A stretch of 64,000 bases of DNA from Helichrysum umbraculigerum (Eukaryota; Streptophyta; Magnoliopsida; Asterales; Asteraceae): NCBI GenBank assembly GCA_949592205.1, contig CATIUR010000006.1:5279001-5343000 (forward strand). Reading direction: 5' to 3'. Made by a program: the position numbers and the translations under genes. Below the pieces are notes generated by a model. The model had not been told where the DNA came from. It saw only the letters and a list, made by a program, of their open reading frames with translations, and made no database searches. This document shows positions 1-11,612 of this stretch, one piece after another; the stretch's first letter is position 1; the number at the start of each line of letters is the position of its first letter.

Positions 1-512
1 CAATGGTTGGAGTTTACCATATGGCTGTTGGTGCTCAGCTTTAACTTGCAAACAAGTAAGACAGCTCTGTACATGTTTCACTATATCACGCTTCATACCT
101 GGCCACCAATAGTCACGCTTTAAATCATGGTACATCTTGGTTGCACCAGGATGAATAGAATATTTGGATTTATGAGCTTCATCGAGTAACAAATTCTTTA
201 CTTTACTCGTTCTAGGTATCCAGATTCTACCATAACGAGTCTTTATACCTCTTGAATCATCAACTAACTCAGAAAGTTGGCCTACTAATCGTTGTTTGTT
301 TCGGTCACTGGAAGCTAAAACTTCAATCTGCGCAGCTTTAATAGGATCAAGTAACTGAGGAAGCACAATCATACTAAGTGATTTTACATGGAGAGCATAA
401 TGAGTAGCCTTTCGGTTAAGAGGATTGGCTACAACATTGGCTTTACCAGGGTGGTAAAGTATGTCGCAGTCATAATCTTTTACTAAATCTAACCATCTTT
501 TCTGACGGTTGT
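1..512 (-). pseudogene. RNase H C-terminus and integrase zinc-binding (H2C2) region of element A
   Basis: Translation of the minus strand gives the end of RNase H, including [10 protein letters not shown] near 430-460. A linker follows, then an integrase N-terminal zinc-binding domain with [23 protein letters not shown] and CLTC between about 180 and 50. A frameshift near 512 separates it from the upstream RNase H reading frame just after TDHK. The integrase catalytic core would lie left of base 1 and is not visible. It is a relic and would not give a working protein. Confidence 0.8.
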
Positions 513-1679
513 TCAAATCACTCTTATCAAAGAAATATTTGAGGCTTTGTGGTCTGTGTAGATGGTAGATTTAACACCATAAAGATAGTGTCGCCATATT
601 TTGAGAGCAAAGACAACAACTGTTAATTCCAGATCATGAGTGGGATAGTTCTGCTCGTGTAGCTTCAACTGACGCGAAGCATAAGCAATAACTTTTCCAC
701 GTTGCATAAGAACGCAACCTAATTCGAGTTTAGAAGCATCATAATAAACTACCATATCCTCATTACCCTCGGGTAAAACAAGGATAGGAGCTTGACTAAG
801 CTTTTCTTTCAACATCTGAAACGCTTTAGATTGTTCATCTCCCCACTTCCACTGAACACTTTTTCTAGTCAAGTGAGTCAAAGGAGTAGCAATCTTTGAG
901 AAATCCTGAATAAAACGACGATAGTAGCTAGCTAAGCTAAGAAAACTTCTAACTTCAGCGGGGCTCGAAGGTGAATCCCACTTCATCACTGCTGCCACTT
1001 TAGAAGGATCTACCTGAATGCCGTGAATATTGATCACGTGCCCAAGAAATTGGACTTCTCATAACCAGAATTCACATTTAGAAAACTTTACATATAATCT
1101 TTCACGCTGAAGCATCTCCAGAACCTGCCTTAGATGTAATGCATGATCATCCTCACTTTTAGAATAAATGAGAATATCATCAATGAAAACTATAACAAAT
1201 TTATCAAGCATGGGCCGACAAACTTTGTTCATCAAGTCCATGAAGGCAGCTGGAGCATTAGTTAAGCCGAATGGCATAACAACGAATTCAAAATGACCAT
1301 ATTGAGTGCAAAAGGCAGTTTTAGGAATATCCACTTCTTTCACTTTCAATTGATGGTAGCCAGAACAAAGATCAATCTTTGAAAAGAAATTGGCACCCTG
1401 CAACTGGTCAAACAAATCATCTATTCGAGGCAGAGGATATTTATTTTTAATTGTCACTTTATTTAGTTCCCGGTAATCTATACACATTCTTAAGGAACCA
1501 TCTTTCTTTTTCACAAACAAAACTGGAGCTCCCAAAGGTGAACTACTAGGGCGAATAAAACCCTTATCAAGAAGTTCTTGCAATTGTTTCACCTTTTCTT
1601 GCATTTCAGTTGGAGCCAACCTATAAGGAGTTTTAGCAATTGGGGCGGCTCCAGGAATAAGATCAATACGGAATTCCAC
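513..1679 (-). pseudogene. Reverse transcriptase and RNase H of element A (broken)
   Basis: The minus strand encodes a Ty3-type [24 protein letters not shown], then [10 protein letters not shown], the SKIDL.SGYHQL block and the catalytic FIDDILIYS (about 1150-1190). RNase H follows, with [15 protein letters not shown], the HDLEL segment and TDHK. A TGA stop at 1056-1058, where relatives have a sense codon before VQFLGH, splits the RT. A frameshift near 512 ends the RNase H early. The stop at 1680-1682 separates RT from protease. The RT motifs are otherwise intact, which indicates moderate age. Confidence 0.9.
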
Positions 1680-2230
1680 TTATCTATCAGGTGGAATACC
1701 AGGAAGCTCATCTGGAATTACTTCGGGGAACTCATTGACAACTGGAATTTTAGAAAGTTCCGATACTAATCTAGAGTTATCAACCACGTGTGCCAAATAG
1801 GCCTGACACCCGTGAGACAACAATCTCTTAGCACGAGCAAAAGTATAAACAGGAATAGACTGACTAGAACATTCACCATAAATGGTAATTTCCTTTCCAT
1901 TGGGTGCTTTAAGAAGAACTACTTTTTCATGACAGTTAATCATACCTCGGTTCTTTCCCATCCAATCCATTCCTATTACAACATGAAATTCTCCCATTTG
2001 CATGGGAATTAAATCTATCCTGAATATCTCACCACCTATCTCAATATTACACCCTTTAAAACATCACTAACAATTACCAGTTTACTGTCTGCAATTTCTA
2101 CTTCTAAAGGGTGATCTAATTTAAAAATAGGGGTATTCAAACGTTCACAAAAAGTAAGTGATACAAAAGACTTTGTGGCTCCAGAGTCGAATTAAACATG
2201 GGCAGTTATAGTGTTTATGATGAAGGTACA
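1680..2230 (-). pseudogene. Aspartic protease region of element A (broken)
   Basis: A retropepsin-like domain reads on the minus strand, with an active-site motif of the form DSGAT near 2185-2200 and the downstream IGMDWM motif near 1960-1990 that is typical of Ty3 proteases. The protease-RT linker with FPEVIPDELPGIPPDR ends at a TAA stop at 1680-1682, where the related intact element has CAA (Gln). The frame is also interrupted near 2190 and around 2045. Known role of the family: cleavage of the Gag-Pol polyprotein in the virus-like particle. Confidence 0.75.
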
Positions 2231-3499
2231 TGTCACCACGTCATGCGACTCCTTAGCCTCTTCAGTTGTGATCTGAAAAGAATGACCTTTTGACCTCTGA
2301 CCGCCTGTCTCTCTTTTCTTCTCAACTTCTCTTCTTTGCTCATTCTTTTTCATATCTTCTAGTCTCACCGGACAATTTGCTTGCAAATGATCTTCCTTAA
2401 AACAGTAGTAACACAAACGGTAAGGGTTAGGACAATTAGCTGCAATATGCCCCTGTTTGTGACATTTATAACACGCGGTACTCCCTAATTGGCATTCTCC
2501 TGGATGCTTCCTTCCACAATTGTTACATTTAGGGAATTCCCAGATTGGAGCCTGTGACTGTCGGGATTGTTGTTAAGGTTGGGATTTTTGTTGTGGTTGC
2601 TGTTGTTTATCTCCATATCTAGACTTCATAGAAGATGTCTGAGAATAAGTTGATTGTTGTGCTTTTCTTTTCCTTGCTGCCTCTATCTTAACATGTATCT
2701 CTTTTTCTCGTGTCAACCCCTTATTCATCATCTTTGCAATAGAATCATAGATGGTCGGGTCAATGAATTCTCTAATATCAACATTTAAATGTCGGTAATA
2801 ATGATCGTTCAAAAGCTTGATATTAGAAGTATACTCTGGACAAAATTGAGACTTGTCATCAAAGATATTAGTATACTCGGCTACCGACATTCCTCCTTGA
2901 TCTATGGCAAGGAATTCTCCCTTCAACTTTTCTACTTCAGCCATTGGAGCAAATTCTGATAAAAACTTTTCTCTAAAATTATTCCAAGGAAATCTTGCTG
3001 CTTCCTCTGCACCATAAGCTTTCACTTGAGTACCCCACCAATCCTGTGCAGTGCCCTTTAACTGATGAGCAGCAAACAGTACACGTAATCTTTCGGGACA
3101 ATCACAAACCATAAAGGTTTCTTCAATCTTACTCAACCATCTATGACTAAGAATATGGTTTCTTTCGCCTTGAAATTCTGGAGGAGTACAATTTGCAAAA
3201 TTCTTAAAATCAAACCTCTCCATTTCTTTGTTTAATTGTCTTTCAGCAGCTAAAAGTTCAGCATTATGTTAAGGATCTATTAGGATGGGGTGTTTCGGTT
3301 CAAATTCTACTAATCGAGTACTGATTATCTGTTCCATCCGGGAGTATACTGCTGGAGCAAATTCCTGAAGGGACTGCCCAATTATGTCTTTCAGCACAAC
3401 TCTATCTTGAAGATTAATATTACTCCCAGAAACATTCTCCTCTTGAGTGGGAGAACGTACATTAGATCCCTCAACATTTCGATCGGTAGATGCATCCAT
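2192..3499 (-). pseudogene. Gag of element A with three CCHC-type knuckles (broken)
   Basis: Three minus-strand blocks (3499-3269, 3223-2573, 2416-2192) together form a Ty3-type Gag. The middle block has the capsid-like retrotransposon Gag core (FDFKNFANCTPPEF, AAHQLKGTAQDWW). After it come a Gln-rich linker and Cys-rich knuckles: CNNCGRKHPGEC, CYKCHKQGHIAANC and CYYCFKEDHLQANC, between about 2540 and 2355. Stops near 3266 and 2572 break the frame. The N-terminal block begins MDASTDRN and has no clear domain. Gag would form the particle shell and bind RNA. Confidence 0.8.
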
Positions 3500-3865
3500 T
3501 TTCTAAAAGGATTAGCATCTAGAATTAGTATATCAATTTCTAATACAATAATTACATATCTACTTTCTAATACAAACCATTGAAACAAGTCCTCACTTTT
3601 CTATCTTATGTTTAACAACTTTGAATCTCCCATGTATACTAGTATAATATAACTTCGTTGGCTAGACGTAGTCATATTAGTCTAATATCACATTTCCATT
3701 CAAAATTCTTAAACATAATCAAGTCAAGGAAAACCGTTATCAATGTTACATAACTAATTACATAACAAGGCTATTAAAACAAAACTATAACATATAATCA
3801 TGCATTAATACGTGGTTTAAGTTAAGGTAATCCTACTGTGGATTACTTAAATCTCTTAAACCATC

Positions 3866-3880
3866 GCTCTGATACCAACT
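3866..3880 (-). promoter_or_regulatory. Primer-binding site of element A (initiator Met tRNA type)
   Basis: On the minus strand the 15 bases read AGTTGGTATCAGAGC, containing TGGTATCAGAGC, the complement of the 3' end of plant initiator-Met tRNA. It lies directly next to the LTR terminus at 3881, as expected for priming of minus-strand cDNA. Confidence 0.9.
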
Positions 3881-6130
3881 TGAAACGCCCATTTTTTTTT
3901 ATAACTTACTATACTCTCGACAACATTAATGAATAATACCGGAAATGTATTAGGTCCGTATAATACTAGAAATATCATTGTTTAGTTTAAAAATGAAAAT
4001 GCTGAATTCTTGGTACTACCCGCCGGGTAACATGAGTACCCGTCGGGTACTCATGTCCAGCAGCCGGGTGGCCCCTTCACCAGCCGGGTACTCAAGTCCT
4101 CGTTCTAAGCGGCTAGAAGCAGCCGGGTTGGCTGATTACCAACCGGGTAATCAATCTACCCGCCGGGTACATGTCTACCCGCCGGGTACTTCTGCTGTCT
4201 GCAGGCCTGCACCACTATTTACCAAATTACAAAATTAAACTTGCATAACTTTTTATATGAAAGTAATTGAGGTCTGAAACTTTACCAACACCTTTCTTAT
4301 GTCAATATACAACTTTTAGTTTTGACACTTTTTCCATTTTCGAAAAAACGACCAATTTGGACTTGTGGCTAAATTTGGACCATTTTGGTCGCTTTTGATG
4401 AGCTTATCAAATCACATTCCACTCACTATGGGGTTAGAAATTTTTGCACACTTAACTAGTATATCAAAACAAGTTTGTGACAATTGGTTAAAAGCTCATA
4501 CCTCATTTCTAACTCTAATTGCACATTGGGTCTCTAATGACCCATTTTAACCCTTTATGACCCATTTAACCACAATAACCATAATTCAATATAAAAACCG
4601 TTTCACTACTACTTTCATACAAACATTGACTTATTCAAGTCAACAACTACATACTATTTCTAACTTTTACTACAATTCACATACCAAGTAACTAGTCGCG
4701 TTCTTACAACTTACAACAAAACCTTTACCATATCTCGAACTCAAAACATATAAGTGACTTTCATATTGACCAAAATATGGTTACTGGGCGACTTACACAA
4801 GTATGAACCATAACGATAATTATAGAGATGGGCTTGTTATAGACTTACAACAAGCAATCCACGCTATTCTTTAGCAAAATCTTTTCCTTTGCCACTTCCA
4901 CTTGTACCTACACATAAGCTCAACTAGATAAGCATTTAGCTTAGTGAGAATATGATTAACTAATCAATACGATGCGTTATTATATAAATAACAATTATAA
5001 TAATAAGCAAAGTATAAAGACTACTTCCCTTATCTTGAGTTCACTTTCACTTTCATATGTGCACATTTCTAATCATTGTATTAGCTAATATCCATTAGCT
5101 AATCTAATCACATTTAGCCAACCTAAGTTAGCTACTAATCAGGGCATAGCTAATCTTGATTAGCTATTCTAATCACAACATGGCTAACATAAGTTAACCT
5201 ACTAATCACTTGCATTCTATTCATTTCATGTCATAACAAATAAACTAATTATTACTTTTCACATAACTAAATGAGTCTTTTGCTCGGAAGCAATCCGAAT
5301 CATTTAGCTATAATCTAATCACTTTCATATTACTCACCTTGAGGCTTGGAACAACTTGTAGTAAGGTGATCAATTGATGATAATTTTTCTTTAACACCTA
5401 ATACACATATACATAACAACACAATTAAGTTACTAATCATACTTTCACTAATTCATCTAATTTCCCTCCCCCACTATAGATTAACTACTTACACTTTCAC
5501 TAACTTAAATAATTACACTTTTACAATCATAGTTAGGGCTTTAACATACAATTTACTACTTTCTTGTTACTACTAACATCTTATAATCATAATTTAAGCT
5601 ACATCACATGATTCATGAAAAACCCCATGAACCCTAATCAAAATCTTTCACTTTTAACATAAAATTAAGTTACTAATTAACATTACTAAACTATATCAAC
5701 ACTAATTTATCCATTACAAACCCTAATTTCGGATTTAATTTCATTAACTAGCTACACCCCATGTAAACCCATTTTCTAGGTCAAGACATGGAGAAATTTA
5801 CTTACAAGAGTTGAAGGAGATGAAGAAGATGATGAATTGAAGCTTAGAACACTTGATTCTTGAAGAAAAGATGACGAAATTGTGATTAAGGTGACTAGTT
5901 TTTGCTCCTGCGAATTTCACTCTGTATTTTTATTTCTGGAACTATTTAGAAGTTGAGTACACGAAAGACACGTATCTATATCTATTATATATTAATTCAT
6001 TTAACTTATACAGTCTGGAACTAAACAACAATTTACGTTTTCTACTATATCTCAGCATATAAATATTAATACTTCATAATAATTATATTTTAACGTACTA
6101 AAATAATACCTTAAAAATTGAGGTGTTACA
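3881..6130 (-). repeat. 5' LTR of element A (2,250 bp)
   Basis: On the plus strand the repeat starts TGAAACGCCC next to the PBS and ends AGGTGTTACA against copia coding sequence. On the minus strand it runs TGTAACACCT...GGGCGTTTCA, which is the TG...CA form. No second copy is in the window, so the borders rest on the PBS side and the copia junction. The body is AT-rich with TAGCTAATC-type repeats near 5060-5260. A palindromic ACCCGCCGGGTA cluster lies at 4016-4190. No coding sequence is credible here. Confidence 0.85.
4016..4190. repeat. Palindromic ACCCGCCGGGTA cluster in LTR A
   Basis: Seven or eight copies of a GC-rich, self-complementary unit, (A)CCCGCCGGGTA and variants such as CAGCCGGGT and CCCGTCGGGTA, fall within 175 bp of an otherwise AT-rich LTR. 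GAGTACCC and GGGTACTC arms let neighbouring copies pair. It resembles the clusters seen in the other long LTRs of the window. Confidence 0.8.
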
Positions 6131-6365
6131 ATCTCTTAATGGTGGACTCTATCTTTTCTCTTCACAAGCTAAAGAACCATCAACTCATCAACCTACTATT
6201 CTAAATACTTTTAGTAATACCTTTTTGTGGCATGCTAGACTAGGACACCCTTCTTTTATTATTCTTAAGAAAATAAAGTCAATAGCTGATCATGTACTTC
6301 TTTCTTCTGAAAACAAATGTATAGTTTGTCCTTTATCAAAGCATCATGTAATTCCTTTACTTTAA
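6131..6365 (+). pseudogene. Copia GAG-pre-integrase domain fragment
   Basis: The frame begins abruptly at the LTR A junction and encodes LWHARLGHPSF, followed by CIVCPLSKH, the HHCC zinc-binding signature found N-terminal to copia integrases. A frameshift near 6360 ends it; the following frame continues toward the integrase core. No start codon belongs to it because the upstream part was separated by insertion of element A. Confidence 0.85.
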
Positions 6366-7084
6366 GTATGTCTCATGCAAAATCAGTATTTGAGCTTATT
6401 CATTTTGATGTTTGAGGCCCTTATAGACATCCCACAATAAACAAATGCAACTATTTTTTAACTATTGTGGATGATTACTCACAGGCAACATGGATATATT
6501 TAGTTCCCAATAAATATCATGTCATTTCCACACTAAAAGCTTTCTGTTCATATGCCAAAAATCAATTCAATTCTTCCATTAAAACAATCAAAAGTGACAA
6601 TGGTGCTGAATTTGTAAACCAATCACTTCAAGAAGTTTACACATCACAAGGCATTATTCATCAAACCTCTTGTCCATACAAACCCCAACAAAATGCTATG
6701 GTAGAGAGAAAACACACCAATATAATTCTAATACCACACCAAATCTTGACCACCTCGGAATTGTTAAATGCCAAGCTTATGCTCATCAACATAATTATGA
6801 TAAATTTGCCTCTAGAGCAATAACCTCTCTACTTATTGGTTAACCACAAACCCAATAAAAGGTACATTCTCTGTGATCTGTCAACTCACAAAGTCTTTGT
6901 CAGTAGAAATGTACTCTTTGATGAAACCACCTTTCCTTTCCATCTCAACCCAACCTGTTCAAACACTTCTCCCCTATCTATAGATCCTATTTCCAATGAA
7001 CACATTCAACCCATAAATCCTTCTCTATCTACTTCCACTCCCACACAACTTGCTCCTCCACCAAAACAGTCCACCAGGTCCTAA
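6366..7084 (+). pseudogene. Copia integrase core and C-terminal region (broken)
   Basis: After one or more in-frame stops (for example near 6413) the frame shows VDDYSQATWIYLV, then IKSDNGAEF and ERKH, which together give the D,D,E catalytic triad of the retroviral integrase fold. A deletion follows ERKH. The downstream piece, with YILCDLSTHKVFVSRNVLFDE, is the conserved segment just before the copia integrase-RT linker. The Ser/Thr/Pro-rich tail (about 6960-7080) is the usual linker. Stops at about 6821 and 7082 interrupt it. Confidence 0.85.
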
Positions 7085-7239
7085 CAATCACCCTCTAAAT
7101 TAAAAGACTACCACTATAATCTTCCACCAAATATGACCCATCATATCTCAACCAAACATAATCACACTCATTACATCTAATACATAAATCTCACACCACC
7201 CACACAACATTTAGTTTGTTATATAGATATATTAGTAGA

Positions 7240-8314
7240 ACCACAATCTTATAGTCAAGCATCTAAAGATCAGAAATGGATAGAAGCTATGACAAAGGAA
7301 ATCACAGCTCTTGAAGATAATCACACATGGGATTATACTACATTACCGCCAGCCAAACAACCCATTGGTTGTAAGTGGGTATACAGGGTAAAATACCATG
7401 CAGATGGATCTCTGGAGAGATACAAGGCACGTTTGGTTGCAAAAGGCTTTACTCAAAAAGAAGGGGTGGATTACAAAGAAACGTTTGCCCCTGTGGCTAT
7501 GATGCCCACAGTCAGAACTTTATTGGATGTTGGTGTTCACTTAAGGTGGCATATTGAATAGCTGGACATTAACAATGCTTTCCTACATGGAGACTTACAT
7601 GAAAAAGTTTACATGACTGTCCCACAAGGCTATCCTAAACCAATTCAACCCAACATGGTCTGCAAACTCAGGAGATCACTATATGGCCTCAAACAAGCCA
7701 ATAGACAATGGTTTGAAAAACTCACCACCTTCCTTCTTTCTTTGGGATTCAAACAGAGTTATGCAAACACATCTCTTTTTACAGTCAAAGACAAAGATGA
7801 TATCGCCACTATCTTAGTATATGTTGATGATATCATCATTGCAGGCAACAACAAATCCTTCATTTCCCATGTTAAAGCTCAACCTAATCATACTTTCAGT
7901 AAAAAGGATCTTGGTCCTCTCAATTACTATTTAGGTATTGAGTTTCTGAGAAATTCATCTGTCTTATCCATGTCACAAGAAAAATATGCCATTGACTTAA
8001 TCACTCATGCTAGTGTTTATGATGCCAAGCCTGCTGCAACCCCACTTAATCCTAACATCAAACTTAATGACCGAGATGGAGATCTACCTCCACATCCTTC
8101 TCTTGATAGTACTCTGGTTGGTAAGCTCATCTTCCTTACTTTAACTACACATGATGTTGCCTTTGCAGCTCAAAATCTTATCCAATTTCTTCAAGCACCA
8201 AAAACACCACACTTGCAAACTCTCTTAAAAAACTCTGTGATACATCAAACTCTGTCCCAGTCAAGGATTGTTCTTTCCCAAAATCAACAATCTAACCTTA
8301 ACTACTTACTGTGA
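7240..8314 (+). pseudogene. Copia reverse transcriptase (one stop, later frame decay)
   Basis: Encodes the standard copia RT start: [16 protein letters not shown], then [27 protein letters not shown] and a block like the usual LDVNNAFLHG. Next come YGLKQA and the catalytic YVDDIIIAG (about 7815-7845), then PLNYYLGIE. A TAG stop at 7559-7561, probably CAG originally, interrupts the domain just before LDINNAFLHGDL. Past about 8200 the frame decays. Confidence 0.9.
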
Positions 8315-8620
8315 TAGTGATTGGGGTAGCTATGAAGTCTCTAGAAGATCAGTACCTGACTATTCTATTTTTTTGTTCCAGTTTAATCTCTTGGCATTCT
8401 AAGAAACAATCTGTTGTTCCAGATCCTCAACTGAAGCTGAATACAGGGATCTAGGAGATGATACATGCGAGATTACCTGGCTTAGGTGTTTACTTAAAGA
8501 CCTACATATCTCTGTCCCTACTCCTATCCTCATGATGTGTGACAACTCCTCTACTATTGCTCTAGCTTCAAATCCAGTTCAACATGCCAGAACTAAACAC
8601 ATTGAGATAGATTGTCCCTA
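8300..8620 (+). pseudogene. Copia RNase H, first part, ending at the nested insertion
   Basis: Out-of-frame pieces of a copia RNase H are visible: YCDSDWG near 8310, WHSKKQ near 8393, then SSTEAEYR, and C-terminal CDNSSTIALASNPV..ARTKHIEID at 8537-8613. The piece stops exactly where an LTR with TGATATCGCG begins at 8621. Bases 8516-8615 are repeated at 17302-17401 with four mismatches, so part of this domain is duplicated on both sides of the insertion. Confidence 0.75.
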
Positions 8621-9115
8621 TGATATCGCGTAAAAAGTCACGTTTTTACTGGCAATATCTCTCTCATTTAAGACCTTAACTTGGCAAATAAGCTCAAATA
8701 TTGAATTTATCAGTGTTATTTGTCAAGTAGGTTAAAATAAAGACGATGCAAAAAGAATCAAGCAAAATGGAAGAAAAACGAAGATTCGACGCACGTTTGA
8801 AAGGCCAAGACTTCGAGATAATCTATCCGGAGCTAGCAGATTCATCTCGGGGATTTCTTTACATCAAAGTCTTCGTTTTTGAAAAAAGAATCCAACTCAA
8901 AAAGAATCATCGCAATCGGACGCATAACGAAGAAGTTACGAAGCAAAATGTAAATCGAAAAATCCCTGAGCCGGAACCGGCCGGCAGCCAGCCGGAAGCA
9001 GCCGGAAAGCACCAGTACCATATCGGACCAGCCCGATCTAGCCGGATCCGGCCCGGTCCACCCGGTTCCGGTTCCTTTTTCGTACTTTCGTGCTTTTTTC
9101 GCCAAAATGAGCCTA
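8621..9115 (+). repeat. 5' part of Athila-like LTR (truncated)
   Basis: Starts exactly with the LTR terminus TGATATCGCG. It contains the reverse complement of the CGTTATGCGTCCG box (8916-8930) and a GC-rich CCGG cluster at about 8970-9063. No TATA box remains before it breaks off at the nested element. A plus-strand open frame of 153 codons across it is fortuitous: it runs from U3 sequence into the neighbouring LTR. Confidence 0.65.
8970..9063. repeat. GCCGG-rich palindromic cluster in Athila-like LTR
   Basis: About nine CCGG or GCCGG units, several self-complementary (CCGGCCGG, GCCGGATCCGGC), lie within 94 bp of otherwise AT-rich LTR sequence. A comparable cluster occurs at 45938-46010 in another LTR of this family. 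Confidence 0.75.
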
Positions 9116-9925
9116 TGTTAGCGGCCAATTTGAACTTTAAACCTTTGTACTTAGTACGAGATAGTACGAAAGTATTGGATATTATATATGTATTTATATA
9201 TATATAACACAAGGATTATTTAATCACGTACAAACAAAACTGAAAGAACGCGTAACCTTAAATACGGACGTTGGTGAAAAACATTTTTAAATAAGGTATT
9301 ATTAATGAGAATAATAATTATTTACTAATAATACCTTATTTACTTGATATCAAATTTAAACATATTCTGTACACAGAAAACTATCCGTATGTCCTAAGTA
9401 AAACAAAGATATAATTTTATATCTCACTTAAAATATTTTTATAAAACATTTCAATTAAAAATATATACGATTATATTTTTAGAGATTTATCATTTTAAAA
9501 GATTATACTACTTTACGATCGGGTACACGAACACGGAGCAGAAAAATACCAAACCACTTCAATTATTGGAGCCGGTCATATAACCAGCTCTAATAATGCA
9601 ATACACACACAAACACATCAATCTATCTATCTCTTTCTCTGATCTCTCTCGGTTTCTCTTCTAAGAACAACAACAACTAACACATCAACAACATCATCAC
9701 TTCATCTTCTTCTTCATAATCGGATCATCATCATCAACGTGTTCATCATCATCAATCTCACGGCCCAAGTTTAATAATTGTAAGGAAAAACTTTAACCTT
9801 CTTTAATTTCGTGTTTTACAAACATATATCATCATGTATTGTTGTTATATAAGCGATTATGTCCAATAATTTGTTTTCCCATCGTTATCCTATGTTTTTG
9901 ATACAAACAGAGCCTGAAAAATGCC

Positions 9926-10010
9926 CAGATCCAGCGGATCAAGCCATGATCCGGCGGATCAGTCCAAAACCTGCATTTTTACTTGATCCGGCCATGATCC
10001 GGCGGATCAC
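9926..10010. repeat. GATCCGGCGGATCA palindrome cluster, 5' LTR of gag-only element
   Basis: Four copies of GATCC(G/A)GCGGATCA or half-sites within 85 bp, about 0.8-0.9 kb from the LTR start. The arms GATCC and GGATC make each unit self-complementary. The sister LTR carries the homologous cluster at 14838-14921 with a slightly different copy arrangement. Confidence 0.85.
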
Positions 10011-10932
10011 TTACAACTCAGCAAACCATATTTTGTAGTTTTGTAGTTTTGTAGTTCTCTTAGTTACACACGTCTGGGCAGCTTGATCACCTCAATCCAA
10101 GTTCGTATGAGGGAGATATGGCCAAAACGGTGCAGCCTCGCCAAATCAGTTTAACAACCAACTTTAATTGTATATATATATATATATATATATGCGGCGA
10201 ATATTTTTACGAAAACAAAGCAAAATATATTTTTGAAATATAATTTCAACTCCGTCACCAACGGGCCGTACTTATATACAAAACTAAAACAAGAACACAA
10301 ACCGAATACTTTGGGCGAGATAAAACCGAATGAACACATACATGGATAGTTTAGTTAAACATCCACTTACTTAGTTTAACCTCGCGTGTTTAGGACACTA
10401 GGAGGTTACTGTTGGACAACACATGCGTTTAGGAACGCTAGCACCCAAAGGTGAGTCTCACGGCCCCTTTTTACTGTCTTTACTTTGGGGGAGATGCATT
10501 GCTTGTTTTACTTGTATACATATATGTATGTATGGTTTTACCGACTTGTAAATTTACTACTTTATAGACATACTACTTTACAAACTTGCTGCTTTACAAA
10601 CATACCGACTTATTGACAGGTTTTACTACCTACAAACTTACTATTTTACTGGAATACTACTTTACAGACTTTACTGACTCGCTACTCTACAAACTTACTG
10701 TTTTACCAACTTATATACTCACTGCATGACCGACTTACAAATTTACCATTTTGCAAACTATACCGACTTACAGACCTACAGACTTACTGAAATGCATGAG
10801 TTACGATTAATCCAATGAAGTCCTCTGAATCATAGTTGTAAGTTATGGGATAAGCGCGAGTTTTAGTATATGAATCCATATGGGACTGACAATCCCCGCC
10901 TGGGGTGGTAGCGCCACCACGAACCGTACTCG

Positions 10933-10941
10933 TATAAATAG
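10933..10941 (+). promoter_or_regulatory. Candidate TATA box in 5' LTR
   Basis: TATAAATAG lies downstream of the conserved LTR segment ending ACCGTACTCG. It would place transcription start near 10965-10975, about 0.6 kb before the LTR end. The 3' LTR has TATAAACAG at the same place, a one-base change. Transcription start is inferred, not shown. Confidence 0.45.
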
Positions 10942-11598
10942 GTGTTTTCTACTCGTTTCGTATGAGTGTTTTTGGATTAGCACTCACGGGGGCAAATTAC
11001 AGACTTGTTAAGCTTCGACTATGATGGCTCGTGGCAGACTACACCGACCTTACTATACTTGTGAAATCCTTACTTACTGACCTACTACCTTTGTACAATT
11101 ATACTTTACTGTTTGGAAATTCTTTACTTACTGATACATACATTGTGAATTCTTTACTACTGACTGTTTTTACTCGTACAATAAATTACTTACTGTTTTG
11201 TGTACAAATTCCTGTTATTGTTTGTTACAAACCTGTGAGATTCATCAACCTTTTGGTTGACGCTTTTAGTGATGCATTCTCAGGTACACAGCAACAGTAG
11301 GAATGGCCTGCAGGATATGCTAAGCTAGTACGAGTCGCATGCATACATACTTATGAAGATTTTACTTGCATTATCTTTTGTACTTTGATTATGTATTTAA
11401 AATCTTCAAAATCGTTTTGCGAACTCGCTAATGATGTATATTTATGACTTGAAACCTTGTACTACTTTTGTAATGTAATGTATTTTCAAAAACGTCTCAT
11501 TTAGAGTCGTTTGCTATTAATCTTTATGCTTGATTACTGAATAAGTCACGCCCCGAAATAGTCGCTTCCGCAAATCACGAAATTGGGGGTGTGACAGA

Positions 11599-11612
11599 TT
11601 GTTATCAGAGCC
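11599..11612 (+). promoter_or_regulatory. Primer-binding site of gag-only element (mutated)
   Basis: TTGTTATCAGAGCC three bases after the LTR end. It matches the initiator-Met tRNA PBS TTGGTATCAGAGCC with a single change (G to T). Confidence 0.8.

Larger units (their letters stand above)
1..6130 (-). mobile_element. Ty3/gypsy LTR retrotransposon A, decayed, cut by left window edge
   Basis: Read on the minus strand the order is LTR (6130-3881), PBS (3880-3866), gag, protease, RT, RNase H and the integrase zinc-binding region, which runs off the window at base 1. The gag-PR-RT-RH-IN order marks a Ty3/gypsy element. The long LTR and initiator-Met PBS suit the chromovirus (Tekay/Del-like) group, though clade assignment is inferred. 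It interrupts a copia element: copia coding sequence begins directly after the LTR terminus at 6131. The coding part has at least five in-frame stops or frameshifts, so it is an old copy. The matching 3' LTR and the second TSD copy lie outside the window. Confidence 0.9.
9116..11596 (+). repeat. 5' LTR of gag-only element
   Basis: Homologous to 13963-16512 from TTAGCGGCCAATTTG onward and ends GGGGGTGTGACA against the PBS. It holds a CT-rich stretch (9620-9665), the GATCCGGCGGATCA palindromes (9926-10010), the conserved box CCGTCACCAACGGGCC (about 10252-10267), and a good TATA box at 10933-10941. TTACTG-type degenerate repeats fill 10550-11160. Open frames inside it, such as 11031-11300, recur in the other LTR simply because the LTR is repeated. 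Confidence 0.85.

Noticed and set aside
8746..9207. 153-codon ORF on the plus strand with overlapping minus-strand ORFs
   Set aside because: It crosses from the Athila-like LTR through the CCGG cluster into a different LTR, so it cannot be one ancestral gene.
11031..11300. 89-codon ORF repeated almost unchanged at 15947-16216
   Set aside because: Both copies lie at the same place in the two LTRs of the gag-only element. The conservation is due to the LTR being duplicated, and the sequence is degenerate TTACTG repeat.
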